Counted from the stretch's first letter, positions 25,602 to 36,500 are shown. The stretch: DNA of 64,000 nt from Anaeramoeba flamelloides (GCA_027625915.1 JANTQA010000036.1:553501-617500), one strand, 5' to 3'. Made by a program: numbers and translations. The notes: generated from the letters alone by a model not told the origin.

Positions 25602-26649
25602 GTGTCAAGTCATTAAGGTTAAAACTATTTTTTTGAATGGATGAAAAAAGATATTTGGTAGATTTTATGAATTCCTAAGACCAATTCAAAAACTCACCAA
25701 CCTGTGGTATACGATAGATTTCTTTAAATCAACAATCAAAAAACACAGTACATTTTAAGAAAAAAGATTTCCAAATAACGACGCTCAATTTTCAATTAAA
25801 ATGGTTGTGAATTACAATTTTGAAAACATCTATGTCAGTTTTGAAGTGTCTATCTTTGACATTTTTTAATCTCTCAAAGATTTTTTTTTTCATTTTTTTT
25901 TATTTTTCAAATAAATTATTTTTTCCTAAAAAATGTTCTAAACACTTGCTTTGTCAAATAATAGAGGGCTAAAATATAGCCACAAATTAGATTAAATATA
26001 ATGGATGGTTATCTAAAATAAAGCCACTCTCCATTATAAAAAAAAATTGTTAAAACATCTTATTAACATTTTTATAGCAAAATTTCCTTTTACATGATGG
26101 TTTTTTCAATATTTTTTTGAAAAAATATTCTTATAACAGGCTCATTACATGTTGTATATTTTATAACACATTTTATAACAAATATTTAGGTTATAAAAGT
26201 TGTTATTATAAAATTTTAAACGTTTATAACACCTTTACAACACATTTATAACATGTTATAGCAAACCTTTTTTAAAAGGTTCTGGGGGGGAGTTTGTGTT
26301 GAAAATCGAAGAAATGTAAGCATTTGAAATTATAAAATAAGAAAAGATTGTATTTTTTTTACTTTTTGGTTTTTATGTTAACGAGAATCCTTTTAGATTT
26401 TTTTTTCAAAATTTTGAATTTTGTTTTTTTTTGTTATTTGAATATTTGGAATCATGTGAAACTTTGATTTTTTTTTTTGATTGAAATTTTTGTTATTAAA
26501 GATCCTGTTTTTTATGAATTTTTGTTAATAGAGATACTAAGAATTTTTTTTTTTTTTGTCATAGGAATCCCTTCAACCAAAAAAAATTGCAATTTAACAA
26601 TATCTTTTTTCGTGAGTATGGAGTAAATTCATGGTAAGCAACTAGACCC
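25602..26649 (-). mobile_element. TTAA-flanked DNA element, family B, copy 2
   Basis: Flanked by perfect TTAA at 25598-25601 and 26650-26653. The right end, read inward, is GGGTCTAGTTGCTTACCATG, matching copies 1 and 3; the left end carries the degenerate inverted partner. The interior matches copy 1 in reverse (for example 25740-25860 against 6540-6660). A roughly 300-bp insert with repeated TTATAACA words (26030-26330) is not in the other copies. Length is 1048 bp; non-coding. Confidence 0.78.
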
Positions 26650-26786
26650 TTAAACAATTAAATAATAACCTGACTTTTTTTTCTTGAAATCAATTATTTG
26701 AAACAGAAATTAATTTAATTCTTCGTAAATCATGATTTTGAAAGAGAATATTTTGTAAATAAAAATCCAAACAAAAATGCAGTGAT

Positions 26787-27452
26787 TTATTTTTTTCGAA
26801 TAATTTTAAGTACATATAATAATTCTCCTCTTAAACGTTTCTTTTTCACAACTATTGTTCGAAATCCCTTTTCTGCCAAGTCATTGGCTATTTGGTTGGG
26901 ATTGTTTTCGTGAATTGCGATCAAATAGCAAACGCCATTTGGCGAAAGCAATTGCTCCATTTTGTTGATCAATTTCTGTGTAATTTCCATCCCATTCAGA
27001 CCGCCAGCAAACGAAGAAGTGATCCATGTTTCTTCGTCTTTAGGGTTGAATTGTATTTCTTTGCTTTCAGTTGGCACATAGGGCGGGTTGAAGATTAAAA
27101 GGTCGATCATTGATCCAAATCGATCCAATGCAAAGGGATCCAAAAGGTTGCAGTTGATCACTTCATAGCGAGAGATTCCATTTTGGGAGAGCGTTTGACT
27201 TGTAAGCTTTGCCGCAAGTGGGTTAATGTCAATCCCAAACACAAACAAATCAGTGTTCTTTAATAATTTTGAAACGTGAGCCAAAACATAGCCACTCCCT
27301 GTACCTATTTCAACTCCTATCTTGGGTTTTCTTTCTCGAATTTCCTCAACCTCATCTGCTAAAGCATCACACAATAAAAAAGTATCTTCAGATGGGCTAT
27401 AAATCTTTTGAAAATTGCTTTCGGTGATATGACTAATATCTGGATCTTCCAT
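26787..27452 (-). CDS. N6AMT1: HemK2/N6AMT1-type protein glutamine methyltransferase
   Basis: 221 residues from the ATG at 27450-27452 (MEDPDISHITES); a longer frame upstream has only a TTG. The SAM-binding motif is VEIGTGSGYV (GTGSG at 50-54), followed by FGIDINP (acidic ribose contact) and the catalytic NPPY at 122-125, in LLIFNPPYVPTES. The family methylates the GGQ glutamine of release factor eRF1 together with the zinc-finger partner TRM112, and size and motifs match the eukaryotic/archaeal short form without the bacterial PrmC N-terminal domain. Single exon. The 5' end faces the UXT gene across a 445-bp spacer. The TRM112 partner is not in the window. Confidence 0.93.
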   Translation of the reverse strand: MEDPDISHITESNFQKIYSPSEDTFLLCDALADEVEEIRERKPKIGVEIGTGSGYVLAHVSKLLKNTDLFVFGIDINPLAAKLTSQTLSQNGISRYEVINCNLLDPFALDRFGSMIDLLIFNPPYVPTESKEIQFNPKDEETWITSSFAGGLNGMEITQKLINKMEQLLSPNGVCYLIAIHENNPNQIANDLAEKGFRTIVVKKKRLRGELLYVLKIIRKK

Positions 27453-27897
27453 TTGGTAATAAGAATAAGCAAAGAAAAGAAGTTTCTTCAAATTAAGTTA
27501 ATGCCCCAAAGAAGATCAACAAAAAAATGATTATTAATCTATGAAATTATCACCATTACTATTTCAAAGTCAAGTTCAATTTCCATATATCCATTTTTGA
27601 ACTCTTCTGATTTTGAATAAACCTGTTTGTCCTTTTTTAAACATTTTACAAACTTTATAGTTTACCGTAAGTCTTTAAAGGAAAAATTCAAAAATTTCTT
27701 TCAAGTTCAAAAGGATTTTCTTGGAATATAAAACCAATATCCTTCTAAAGACGCTGGTTCGTTATATAAATACTAGGACCAAATAGAAAGAAAATAAACT
27801 TTTGTTAGATCCTGGAAATATAAGATATCTATGTAAATCTGAATTTATTTTTTTATCTTTTTTGTATTTTTTTTTTTTTTTTATTTCTTTACTCAAA
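27453..27897. promoter_or_regulatory. Shared upstream spacer of HemK2 and UXT
   Basis: Two genes start on opposite strands 445 bp apart, so this spacer must hold both promoters or one bidirectional promoter. It is free of the repeat families seen elsewhere. A long T-rich tract precedes the UXT ATG (27841-27890). No specific factor site is identified. Confidence 0.5.
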
Positions 27898-28497
27898 ATG
27901 GATGTTTACACACAAAGAAGACAAAAAATTGTTCAATATGAACAATTTATTAATGAAAAATTAAAACCAGATCTCAAAAAAGTTTTAGATTCACGTGATA
28001 AAATCTATGAACGTATTTCAAAATAGTAATTATTTTTGCTTTCATTGATTTTTTTTTTTCTTTTTCTTTTTCATTTGGTTCTTCTTTTTTGAGCAACCTT
28101 ATTTTTTTCCTTTTATTTGTTGTTGATTTTCTTTTTATTCATATTCATCAAACAAAATCTATCCCAAAGTCTTGTTCTTCAAAACAACATAAAACTAGTT
28201 CAAGAAAATAAAATTAACCATATGTCAACGCTGATCAATTTAGCATCCAATTTTTATGTGCAAAGCAAAGTAAATGACACTTCGAAAATTATTCTCTGTG
28301 TTGGCTTGGATGTGTACCTTGAATTTACACTCGAGGACGCAATTGAATGGATCACAAAAAAAACAGAAACCTTGACAAAGGAGGCAGAACAATACACCCA
28401 AAAGTCTCTCGATATTAAAGCTGATCTCAGGATTGTATCTGAGGGGATCTTTGAATTAATGAGATTAATCCAAAACAAAAGAAACAAAAATTATTAA
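27898..28497 (+). CDS. UXT: UXT-like prefoldin alpha-class subunit, two exons
   Basis: CDS join(27898..28025,28170..28497), 151 residues (human UXT is 157). Exon 1, from the ATG at 27898, encodes QYEQFINEKLKPDLKKVLDS-RDKIYERISK; exon 2 completes Y-LVLQNNIKLVQE. Then come the beta-hairpin segment NFYVQSKVNDTSKIILCVGL and DVYLEFTLEDAIEWI, and a C-terminal coiled coil to RLIQNKR. The join is phase 2, donor GTAATT and acceptor AAAG, and it reproduces the family's KYLQLRN-IERLQE pattern. UXT is part of the URI1 prefoldin-like / R2TP co-chaperone complex for assembling RNA polymerases and other machines. The 144-nt intron (28026-28169) is T-rich. Diverges from HemK2. Confidence 0.92.
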
Positions 28498-28751
28498 AAT
28501 TATTGCGATATTTTTTTTATAATTTACAGCAATCAACCAAGGAATTTTCTTCTATTTTTGAATATAAAATTTCTAAAAATTGCAAAACACAATTTATTTT
28601 CATTAAATTTGTGGTTGTGCGCCTGATAAATATATTTATATAAATTTATTCTTTTCAAAATAGTTTGGTAAAATTTTTTTTTTTATTATTTCAATTTTCT
28701 GTTTGATTTAATTGAACATTCAAAATTCTATTTCAGTTTTTACTGTTAATT

Positions 28752-28965
28752 GTCAAATAAAAAGATTAAAATTTTCATTCAGCTTTCCAAAAAAAAAACC
28801 TCTCGAAAGAATTACAAGAACCAGTCATCAAAATCCCCAATTCTACAAAAGGAAATTAATAATTTAAGCTGGTTTTTGGAATTCAAAAATTTCAATTTTT
28901 TTTTGATTTTAAAAACTTTAATTTGGGAAAGCTGAATGATAATTTTGTTGCATTTATTTTGCAAC
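28752..28965. mobile_element. 210-bp inverted-repeat MITE, copy 1
   Basis: The left arm (ATTAAAATTTTCATTCAGCT-TTCC) is repeated inverted at the right (GGAAAGCTGAATGATAATTT), with ends in AAATAAA/TTTATTT. A related unit of similar size is at 40795-41005. Non-coding. Confidence 0.6.
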
Positions 28966-29241
28966 AAATAGTATCTTACAAAACTTTATTTTGGTTTATT
29001 ACAAAAAAAATCATTTCTTAGGGATACAATTATTCAATCAAATATTTTTCAAGAAAAACCCAAATTCTAACTGGAAAAATTAATAACTTTAAGCTTCTTT
29101 TCAAAAGATCTATTTAAATAATGGTTTCCCATATTTCAGGATATTATCTTCAATTTTTGAGTATAAATAAGATTTGGGAGTTTTTTTCAAAAGTGGGAAA
29201 ACATGATTTGTGCAAATTAAAAAAAAATATTCTTTATGATA

Positions 29242-29471
29242 CAGTCATTTTAAAAAAGTAAATACTTGTTTTTTTTTTTTTTGATTTTGTTAGAACTATA
29301 CCTTTTTTAAAGTTTTATTTTTTAAAAAAGGTATTTTCCATCAGACTCCAGCTTCTACCACCACATTTAAACCATTATTTTCACTTTATTAAAAAATAAA
29401 ACTTTAAAAAGGTATAGTTCTAACAAAATCAAAAAAAAAAAAAAAAAGTATTTACTTTTTTAAAATGACTA
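29242..29471. mobile_element. Palindromic TA-flanked MITE
   Basis: Arms of about 90 bp, beginning CAGTCATTTTAAAAAAGTAA on the left and inverted on the right (TTACTTTTTTAAAATGACT). Flanked by TA at 29240-29241 and 29472-29473. A unique less AT-rich centre (CAGACTCCAGCTTCTACCAC) separates the arms. The CAGT start suggests Tc1/mariner. Near-identical arms imply recent spread or strong hairpin conservation. Confidence 0.8.
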
Positions 29472-29658
29472 TATAATTAAGAATATTTTAATTTTGTTAA
29501 AAAAATTTATCAAAATGTTTTTTTTTATTTTGAAAAACCAATTAAATTATCAGGGTTAGTAATTGAAAAAAAAAATCAAATTAATGAATGAAAAATAAAA
29601 TTATTTTCTTCATTCTCCTAATGAATATTTTTTTTAAATAAGTTTTTTTTTGTATTAA

Positions 29659-30417
29659 GAAATTAGCGTCAAATAGATTTCTCTGCAATCAGAGTATGTT
29701 GTAATTATGTGTAAATGATATTAGTGCACCACGGTTCAAATAGTTTCACAACTCTAATAAATCTATTATAAATATTATTGCTCAATAAATTATTGCATTT
29801 TTTTCTTAAAAGATCATTATTAAAAATATTATTACATTTGGTAATTTTGTTTAATTCCTTTACCAAATATAAAAATAGAAACTCTAAAATAAAGTTATTC
29901 TGGTATTTAATAATTGGAACTTCCAAAAGTAACTATTTTTTTCGATTTTTTAATTTCAAAGATTAACTCAATAATCATCAACATAAAACCCCAACGAATA
30001 ATTTATTTTGTTTTCTCTTTATAAAATTAATTGAATTATCAATTCCTGACTCCAAAGTTGCAAAATATCTTTATTAAATTTGTGGAGAAATGTAGATTAT
30101 TAGTTAAAAAATTCAATTTTTTTAAAGAATTAAATAATTAACCAATATATTTTTTTGACAAATTATTTCTGAAATATTGGAAATATAAATTGATTTTACA
30201 ACCTTTAAATTTGTGGTGAAATGCAGATTTTTTTCTGAAATTCTTGTTTTTTTTTTCTAAAAAAAGGATCATTTTTAATTGCTGAATAAATAAATATTAC
30301 TACTCAAATAATCGATTTTTTAGAGGCAGTTGAACTTTGTAGCACTAATGTAGTTAGATTTACCCTTAATAACAACACACTTTGATCTTAGGCTTCTCCT
30401 TTTTATAGACTAACCCC
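29659..30417. mobile_element. TTAA-flanked DNA element, family A, copy 2
   Basis: 759 bp, flanked by TTAA at 29655-29658 and 30418-30421. Ends are inverted repeats of the family-A type: GAAATTAGCGTCAAATAGAT on the left and the complement of GGGGTTAGTCT on the right. It matches copy 1 (4261-5020) across its length in inverse order, including GTGCACCA-GGTTCAAATA. No coding capacity. Confidence 0.78.
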
Positions 30418-31357
30418 TTAAAGAAAAGAATCTTTTTTTTAAGAAAAACATATAAAAACACAATTAAAAATAAGTTTAATTATTTTTATTCATTCTTCTT
30501 ATTGAATATTCTACCTTATTGTTAATACTATTTCAAATTAATTAAGCTATAAGGATATATAATCTTCTTCTTTGAAGTTTTAAGATTTAAAATAGATCTT
30601 AAAAATTATGTATTTTCCTTAAATTTCTAATTGTTGTAAGCTTATAACTTTAATATATAGGCAAATCTTTAGATTATTTCAAAAATAGTTTTTTCATGTG
30701 TCCCTCCCTTCTTTTAAAATTGAAAATAGGAGTTCTATTTCCTAACATGCGAAGCAATCAAAATATATATTGTTTTGAGAGTTATTTAAAAGATACTATA
30801 AAACAAAATCCCAAAAATGTAATATATTTTATGAAAAGATGTTGTCTATTCTTTCGGTTCTATCATTAAAAGGTGGTTCTAAAAGGTAAATTGGATAGAA
30901 TAACAATTTTTTTGGGTGAAACTTTTGTTTGTGATACAGAAATGTTTCACCGATTTTTCAGAAAAAAGATTTGTTAGTTATTTTAATTTTATCATCTTGA
31001 TATTTTTTCTAAACTATTTTTCATAAATTTTGACTCACTTTATAATGCTAATGGGGGTTTTTTTGAGGGTTTATTCCAGTATTCTTAACAAAAAATATTT
31101 TCAAATTTTTGGATCAGAATCATTTTTTCTAATTTTTCAAATTTTAGTTTTGCTTTTTCAAATTTTTTTTTTCTTTTGTTTTTCTTTTTCTTTGTTTTTT
31201 TTTAAAAGATCATGTGGAAAAAAAAAGAGATCTTCGAAAAGACAAATAATCACTAAGAAAATTGAGAATGTAATGTCTTTGAAAATGGAAAATTATTCAT
31301 AAAAAATATTGTTGTTCAACTTTTTTCAGTGAAAGTTCAGTAATAAAAAATGGGTAA

Positions 31358-31569
31358 TGCTCATTTCAAAAATTGTGACTCACTTTTTTTTTTAGTTTTT
31401 GGTTTTATTTTTTTTAATTTTTAATATATCAGGCTTTTATAGATTTAGAATGACTTAAAAGTGAATTACAAATCATATTTAGTTATTAATTGTTCTTGAA
31501 TACTAAAGGATAAATTTTTTTTTCAATTTATTATTTCAGGTGAGTCACAATTTTTGAAAAAGAGTTTAT
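31358..31569. repeat. Short inverted-repeat element
   Basis: The left arm TCATTTCAAAAATTGTGACT-CAC is matched by GTGAGTCACAATTTTTGAAA at the right. The roughly 150-bp centre is T-rich and non-coding. A partial third arm, TTTTGACTCACTTTATAATG, is near 31030, which suggests a nested or larger unit. Confidence 0.5.
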
Positions 31570-31829
31570 ATGTAAATAGAATCCTTTGTTTCTCTCATTT
31601 GCATCCAGGATTGAAAAAAGAGAAAAAAATTGTTACAAATTTTAAAAAAATTAAAATGAGCACCCAATTCTTTACGTTGATTATTTTCCTCAGAAGCTAA
31701 AAGAAATTATTATTTCCAACTCTAAAAAACTCAAAATAACCACTCTCTTATCTCTGCATTAATTCCAAAGAACTTAATATGAACATAAAGAAAAATAAAA
31801 TTTAAATTTTTATTTATTTTTTTATTAGA

Positions 31830-31832
<3 letters not shown>

Positions 31833-31860
<28 letters not shown>
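31833..31860. repeat. (TA)n dinucleotide tract
   Basis: About 14 uninterrupted TA/AT units downstream of the Asn-rich gene's stop. Similar but shorter tracts are at 3749-3762, 23930-23942, 38560-38577 and 40214-40233. Confidence 0.85.
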
Positions 31861-31865
<5 letters not shown>

Positions 31866-31986
31866 TATCTTTAATAATAATAATACATACGATTAGATAA
31901 AAAAAGAAAGGAAAATGAACGAATGAACGAAAAAAAAAAAAAAAGTATATATATAGATATCTAAATATATCTATGAAAAAAATTTT

Positions 31987-34900
31987 TTAATTTTTTTTAG
32001 GGAAATGTTGAATAATATTTTTAGTTGTTTGTATTTTAATAATTTTTTTTTGTGGTTCAATTAAATCGTTAAATATATCACCATCATTTTTTATTGTCAA
32101 GACTCTTTTTCTTGTAGAATCATTTGTTAAATCATTGAATAGTTTTGCTTGTTTTGGATTTGATTGGCTAGAAAAAGGCGAAATATTACGATTGTTTGAT
32201 TTGTTTGAATCAAAATTACCTTTTTCATTATTTGGTAAAAATTTTTGATATTGATTTCTTTGAAAGGATAAATTTTTTTGAGGTTGTGTATTTGAAAAGT
32301 TATTTCTTTGATTAATTTCCGATTGATGAATTCCATGTTTTCTATATTTTGGATTTTCAAAATTCCTAAATTTTTGTTGTGAATGATTTGAATAATAATC
32401 AGATTTATTATATTTTTTTGAATAATTATCATATTTTCTCTTAACAAAAGTTTGATTATTCATTTGTAGATTGGAATCATGCGTCAATTGATATACATTT
32501 CCAGATCCATAAAAATTATTAAGATCACTGTTATCAATATTACTATTACTATTATTATTATTATTATTATTATTATTTGATAAATTAATATTTCTATTTT
32601 GGTTATTATGTATTGGCTGCTTTGTAACAGGTTTTATTGAGATTATTTGTTTATTGACAACTTGCTTTTTTTGAAAATCAACAGTGTTATTTATTGTTTT
32701 GGGGCTACCTTTAAGATTAAATCCATTTTTTTCTTGTTCTCGAATAAGTTTTTGTAATTGTGCTTGGATTATTTTTTGTTGTTCTTTCATATCCTGATAT
32801 TCGTTTTTTTTTATTTCATTGCTTTTGGATTTATTAAATTCTGTTGTATTAAACAAATTATTTTGCAATTCCTTTGTATTACTACCACTACTAATACTAC
32901 CACCACTAATATCATTACTACGACTATTGCTATTTCTCTCATTAACAATGTTTTTATTTATAGTTAGTTTTTGATTTTCAATAGAATTATTTAATGGTGG
33001 CTTTGGATAAACTTCATATTCAAATTGGCCCATAATTTGATAAATAAAAAAATCAATTATTGCTTTTCTTTCTTTGGGTTTGGAACTATATTCTCCTTGA
33101 TTCATCAAATTATTTTTTTGAATTAAATTAGGATAATTATTATGACTCATATTTGCATTTTCATTTTCATTAAAACCAGAAAGGGTTTCATTTTTCTCGG
33201 TATTAATTATTTCCATATTTTCTTTTTTTGAATCCAAAATTAAAATTTTTGATGTCAAGTTTTCATTTTTATTTGTCATTTCCATAGAGAATGATTCTGA
33301 AGATAAATTCTTATTATTAGTATTTTGTAAATTTTTATTAATCACCGTTCTGCTATCTTTTGTTGATTGCCTATTTTTTCTTTTTTTTTTTTCTTCTTTT
33401 TCAATATTTAATTTCATTTTTGTTCTTAATGGACTATCAATTTTTTTTAAAGAATTTTCCAAATCAAATTCATCAATTTTTTGAAACCATTCTAAAAAAT
33501 GTGGCTGCAAAATGGGAAAGATTTCCCTTTCCTGATCATCATAATCAAAATTATGATAAATATTTTTTGTTATTGATTTTTTTTCTGTTAATGAATCACC
33601 AATTGATTTTAAAATTATTTTATCAATTTGAAATTTCTTTTGATTAAAACGATAAAGTATATTTGATATGTTTTTTTCAAAATTAATTTTATTGGATTCA
33701 AATTCATCTAATAACTCGAGAAATTTTAATTGTTTTTTCTCTTCAAAATCTTTAATAAAATCTGTCAAATCATTTGTGTTATCCATAATTTTGTCAATAA
33801 TTTCATCATTGTCTGGAATTTTCATTTTTGAGAATAATCCTTCTTCTTTGTTTTGAATATTTTGATCTTTTTCTTGAAAATCAATATCAATTTCGTTTAA
33901 ACCAAACGGTAATGAGATAAAATTTTGGAATTTTGTTTTTTGATTTTTTTCATCTTTCCATTTTTTTTGTAATAACAATTTTAAAAAGGTTATTTCATTT
34001 TCTGGATCACAATATTTTGTATTTTTTTCATTTTCTTTTAATCTTGATTCTTTATTTTCTTCAAATCTTGATTCTTCATTTTCATCATCTCTTATAAATT
34101 CATTTTCATCGTCTTTGATGAATTCTTCTTCAGCTACTTTATCAAAATTATTTTCAAAATCATTTAATCTCTTTTTATATAAAGAATAATTGCGGTTACC
34201 ATTATTTTGGTTATTATTATTATATTGCTTATCAAAAAATAATTGTTTGTTATCATCAATTGTATCATTTAAATGATTATTTCTATTGTTATTAAAAGAG
34301 TATATCTCCATTGAATTGGGCTTGGAAATGTTGTCCAAAGGATGGTTATGAGGATTTATGGAAATAATTTTTGGATTTGTTTTATTTAAATTGGAATAAT
34401 AATTTTTTAAATCTTCTTTTTCTTTACTATCATCATTTTTTATATGATTTGAATTTTTAGAAATTTTATCTTTTAGCCAAGATTGGTATCCTGAGGTTAA
34501 TGAATTTTTTATTAAATTATTGTTTCTGTTATTGTTTTGGTTATTGTTATTTCTGATATTATTATTATTGTTGTTGTTGTTGCTGTTTCTGTTTAATTTT
34601 GAATAATTCGTAATTGGTGAATTATTTTTCAATTGAATTAAATTCGAATGGAATTGTTGATTTTGTTTTTCATTATTATTTTGAAACATTGGTTTCTTGG
34701 TTTGGTTTGGATGATGAAAATAAGAGACCATTCTTGAATTGCGTTTAGGATTTCTAAATGACCTTTTTTGTCTTCCTCTTGGGTAAGCATTATTATTTGG
34801 TGAAAAATTATTTGGGATTTGACCGACATTACTTTTATTTAAACCAATCCCAGAGACGGTTTGAATAAAAGGCGGGTTTATCTTTTTATCAGTCTTTGTT

Positions 34901-36156
34901 AATTCAAGGGAGTATTTTGGTATTTGCTTTTCATTTGGTAAGACTTTCAAATTGCCTTTGTTCATTGGCGTTGTATTTTGGAATACGTTTTCATGTTCTT
35001 GTGACAAAGAGAATAATTGTTGTCGTTGTTGCAGTAATTTTTGTTTTTGATCCTGAAGCCTTCGTTTTTGTTCTTCTCTTCTTTTCTGTTGCTTTCTTCT
35101 TCTCATTTCTTGTAATTCTTGAGTTCTTTCTTGTTGAAATTCAAAATTCGTGAAATCCGATTGTGGTTGTGTCTGATTAATAATCGATTGGATTCCAGTT
35201 ATTCTTGGTTTAGATGATTGCTGCTGCTGCTGTTGTTGTTGTTGTTGTTGGTTTGTATTATTTTGTTGTTGGTTTGTATTATTTTGTTGTTGTTGTTGTT
35301 GGTTGGTATTATTTTGTTGTGAGTTGTTTGATGCTTGCTCTTGTGTGGGTGATCCAGATCTTTGTCTAGATTGTGATGAATTGTTGTTATTTAGAATTAA
35401 ATGGTTATCAACCAACGTAAAACTAAGAATTTGTTCATCACTGATTTGGCAAATTTGAGAATAATCATGTGTTGGTTGTCTTCCTGTTTTAAGGGTCATT
35501 CCTGACCATCTTTTGGATAGGTTTTTCTCAGCTTTAAAATTCTTTTTTTGGATGCTTTTTTCTAGTCCTTTTGTTTTAAATACAGATAACAATTGGTGTG
35601 ATTTCACTTTTTGGAAATGTTGCTGGTTGGAGTTTGTGTTTGCTTCAATTGAAGCAAAATCAATAGAAAGTTTATTTAAAGGTAAATTATGAGTTGAATG
35701 TATTTTCTTTTTCTTTTGCTTTTCTTTTTGATTTTTAATTTTGTTTTTGTTTTTGTTTTTGTTTTTCTTTTTCATTTTGTTTTGATTTTTGATTTTGATT
35801 TTGTTTTTGTTTTGACTATTTGTTACTTTTTGTTGTGTGTTATTTTTGATAACGAAAAACCTTTGCCCTTTTTTAAAGGAAATTAACCGAAACATTTCAT
35901 CAAAGGGAAGGTATCTTATTGAAATTGTAATCTTTGATCCATGGCATTCAAGATTTTTCATAGTTGTTATTAGATTTGGGCATGTCTTACATAAAAAGAC
36001 TTTGCCACATCCTTTTGAAAAGGGTGAAAGAATTGAAAATCTGAAAGGAAGAGTGAGAACAAGAACCTTTAGGAAGATTTTTTCAGTGTAAACCCCACAA
36101 ATTTTACATTTGTTTCCTTTTGTATTTGTTGTTTGGTTCTTTTCATTTTGCTTCAT
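31987..36156 (-). CDS. Large Asn/Gln/Lys-rich protein with N-terminal cysteine cluster, unknown function
   Basis: 1389 residues, single exon, from the ATG at 36154-36156 (MKQNEKNQTT); the longer frame starts at a TTG. I do not recognise the family. The first 110 residues are the only well-ordered part: C17-x2-C20, then C50, C56-x2-C59 in GCGKVFLCKTC, then ITISIRYLPFDEMFRLISF. Two CxxC pairs about 35 residues apart suggest a zinc ribbon or treble clef. The rest is low complexity: Lys/Asn near 130-160, a Gln block (plus-strand 35220-35320), a basic Arg/Gln coiled-coil-like stretch (35040-35130), Asn runs and acidic segments. A moderately structured part around plus-strand 33400-34000 (FISLPFGLNEIDID, then HFLEWFQKIDEFDLE) may be a second domain. 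Likely a nuclear or RNA-associated protein, but that is only inference from composition. Confidence 0.75.
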   Translation of the reverse strand: MKQNEKNQTTNTKGNKCKICGVYTEKIFLKVLVLTLPFRFSILSPFSKGCGKVFLCKTCPNLITTMKNLECHGSKITISIRYLPFDEMFRLISFKKGQRFFVIKNNTQQKVTNSQNKNKIKIKNQNKMKKKNKNKNKNKIKNQKEKQKKKKIHSTHNLPLNKLSIDFASIEANTNSNQQHFQKVKSHQLLSVFKTKGLEKSIQKKNFKAEKNLSKRWSGMTLKTGRQPTHDYSQICQISDEQILSFTLVDNHLILNNNNSSQSRQRSGSPTQEQASNNSQQNNTNQQQQQQNNTNQQQNNTNQQQQQQQQQQQSSKPRITGIQSIINQTQPQSDFTNFEFQQERTQELQEMRRRKQQKRREEQKRRLQDQKQKLLQQRQQLFSLSQEHENVFQNTTPMNKGNLKVLPNEKQIPKYSLELTKTDKKINPPFIQTVSGIGLNKSNVGQIPNNFSPNNNAYPRGRQKRSFRNPKRNSRMVSYFHHPNQTKKPMFQNNNEKQNQQFHSNLIQLKNNSPITNYSKLNRNSNNNNNNNNIRNNNNQNNNRNNNLIKNSLTSGYQSWLKDKISKNSNHIKNDDSKEKEDLKNYYSNLNKTNPKIISINPHNHPLDNISKPNSMEIYSFNNNRNNHLNDTIDDNKQLFFDKQYNNNNQNNGNRNYSLYKKRLNDFENNFDKVAEEEFIKDDENEFIRDDENEESRFEENKESRLKENEKNTKYCDPENEITFLKLLLQKKWKDEKNQKTKFQNFISLPFGLNEIDIDFQEKDQNIQNKEEGLFSKMKIPDNDEIIDKIMDNTNDLTDFIKDFEEKKQLKFLELLDEFESNKINFEKNISNILYRFNQKKFQIDKIILKSIGDSLTEKKSITKNIYHNFDYDDQEREIFPILQPHFLEWFQKIDEFDLENSLKKIDSPLRTKMKLNIEKEEKKKRKNRQSTKDSRTVINKNLQNTNNKNLSSESFSMEMTNKNENLTSKILILDSKKENMEIINTEKNETLSGFNENENANMSHNNYPNLIQKNNLMNQGEYSSKPKERKAIIDFFIYQIMGQFEYEVYPKPPLNNSIENQKLTINKNIVNERNSNSRSNDISGGSISSGSNTKELQNNLFNTTEFNKSKSNEIKKNEYQDMKEQQKIIQAQLQKLIREQEKNGFNLKGSPKTINNTVDFQKKQVVNKQIISIKPVTKQPIHNNQNRNINLSNNNNNNNNNSNSNIDNSDLNNFYGSGNVYQLTHDSNLQMNNQTFVKRKYDNYSKKYNKSDYYSNHSQQKFRNFENPKYRKHGIHQSEINQRNNFSNTQPQKNLSFQRNQYQKFLPNNEKGNFDSNKSNNRNISPFSSQSNPKQAKLFNDLTNDSTRKRVLTIKNDGDIFNDLIEPQKKIIKIQTTKNIIQHFPKKN

Positions 36157-36349
36157 TATTTTGTTTGGAAAAACAAAAGAAAATTTCAAGAAATAAAAAA
36201 GAAAAAATGAAAAAAAAAGGATTTTTATATGTTTTTATTTTAAAGGGCCAAAATTAATTTACTTTTTTAGCATTTAGTTTTTTTTTTAATTTCAAGGATT
36301 AGAGGAAAATCATTAGAATTTAGAAATATAACAAAATATAAAAAATCTA

Positions 36350-36500
36350 GAGTTTGGGTTTCTTTCGTTTACGAGAATAGAGTAAATTCTTTGATTTTAT
36401 TCTATTATTTTGAATTATAGAAAACCTAGGCACTCTAAGGTGGTTATATATACTCTACAGCACTTAAGGGTACTTTTATTAGGGTTTCTAGGTTTTATAT
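36350..36500. repeat. Dispersed GC-richer repeat, copy 2
   Basis: Contains GAGAATAGAGTAAATTCTTT, then TTTTGAATTATAGAAAACCT, then an unusual C/G-containing segment (AGGCACTCTAAGGTGG). Related to the copies at 17260, 44490 and 51170. It sits about 200 bp upstream of the Asn-rich gene. Confidence 0.4.

Larger units (their letters stand above)
21478..26786. other. Intergenic repeat field, 5.3 kb
   Basis: Upstream of the LRR-PP2C gene and downstream of HemK2. It holds a family-B interior fragment (21583-21990), an inverted-repeat element (22322-22690), a palindromic mariner-like MITE (22798-22993), a decayed family-D copy (about 23600-23980), a 34-base A run followed by a G-rich block (24322-24364) and a full family-B element (25602-26649). 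I see no gene here. Confidence 0.6.
28498..31986. other. Intergenic repeat field between UXT and the Asn-rich gene
   Basis: Lies between the 3' ends of two convergent genes. It contains a 210-bp inverted-repeat element (28752-28965), a palindromic MITE (29242-29471), a family-A element (29659-30417), an inverted repeat at 31358-31569 and a (TA)n tract at 31833-31860. A small plus-strand frame at 31030-31302 has no recognisable homology. Confidence 0.6.
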
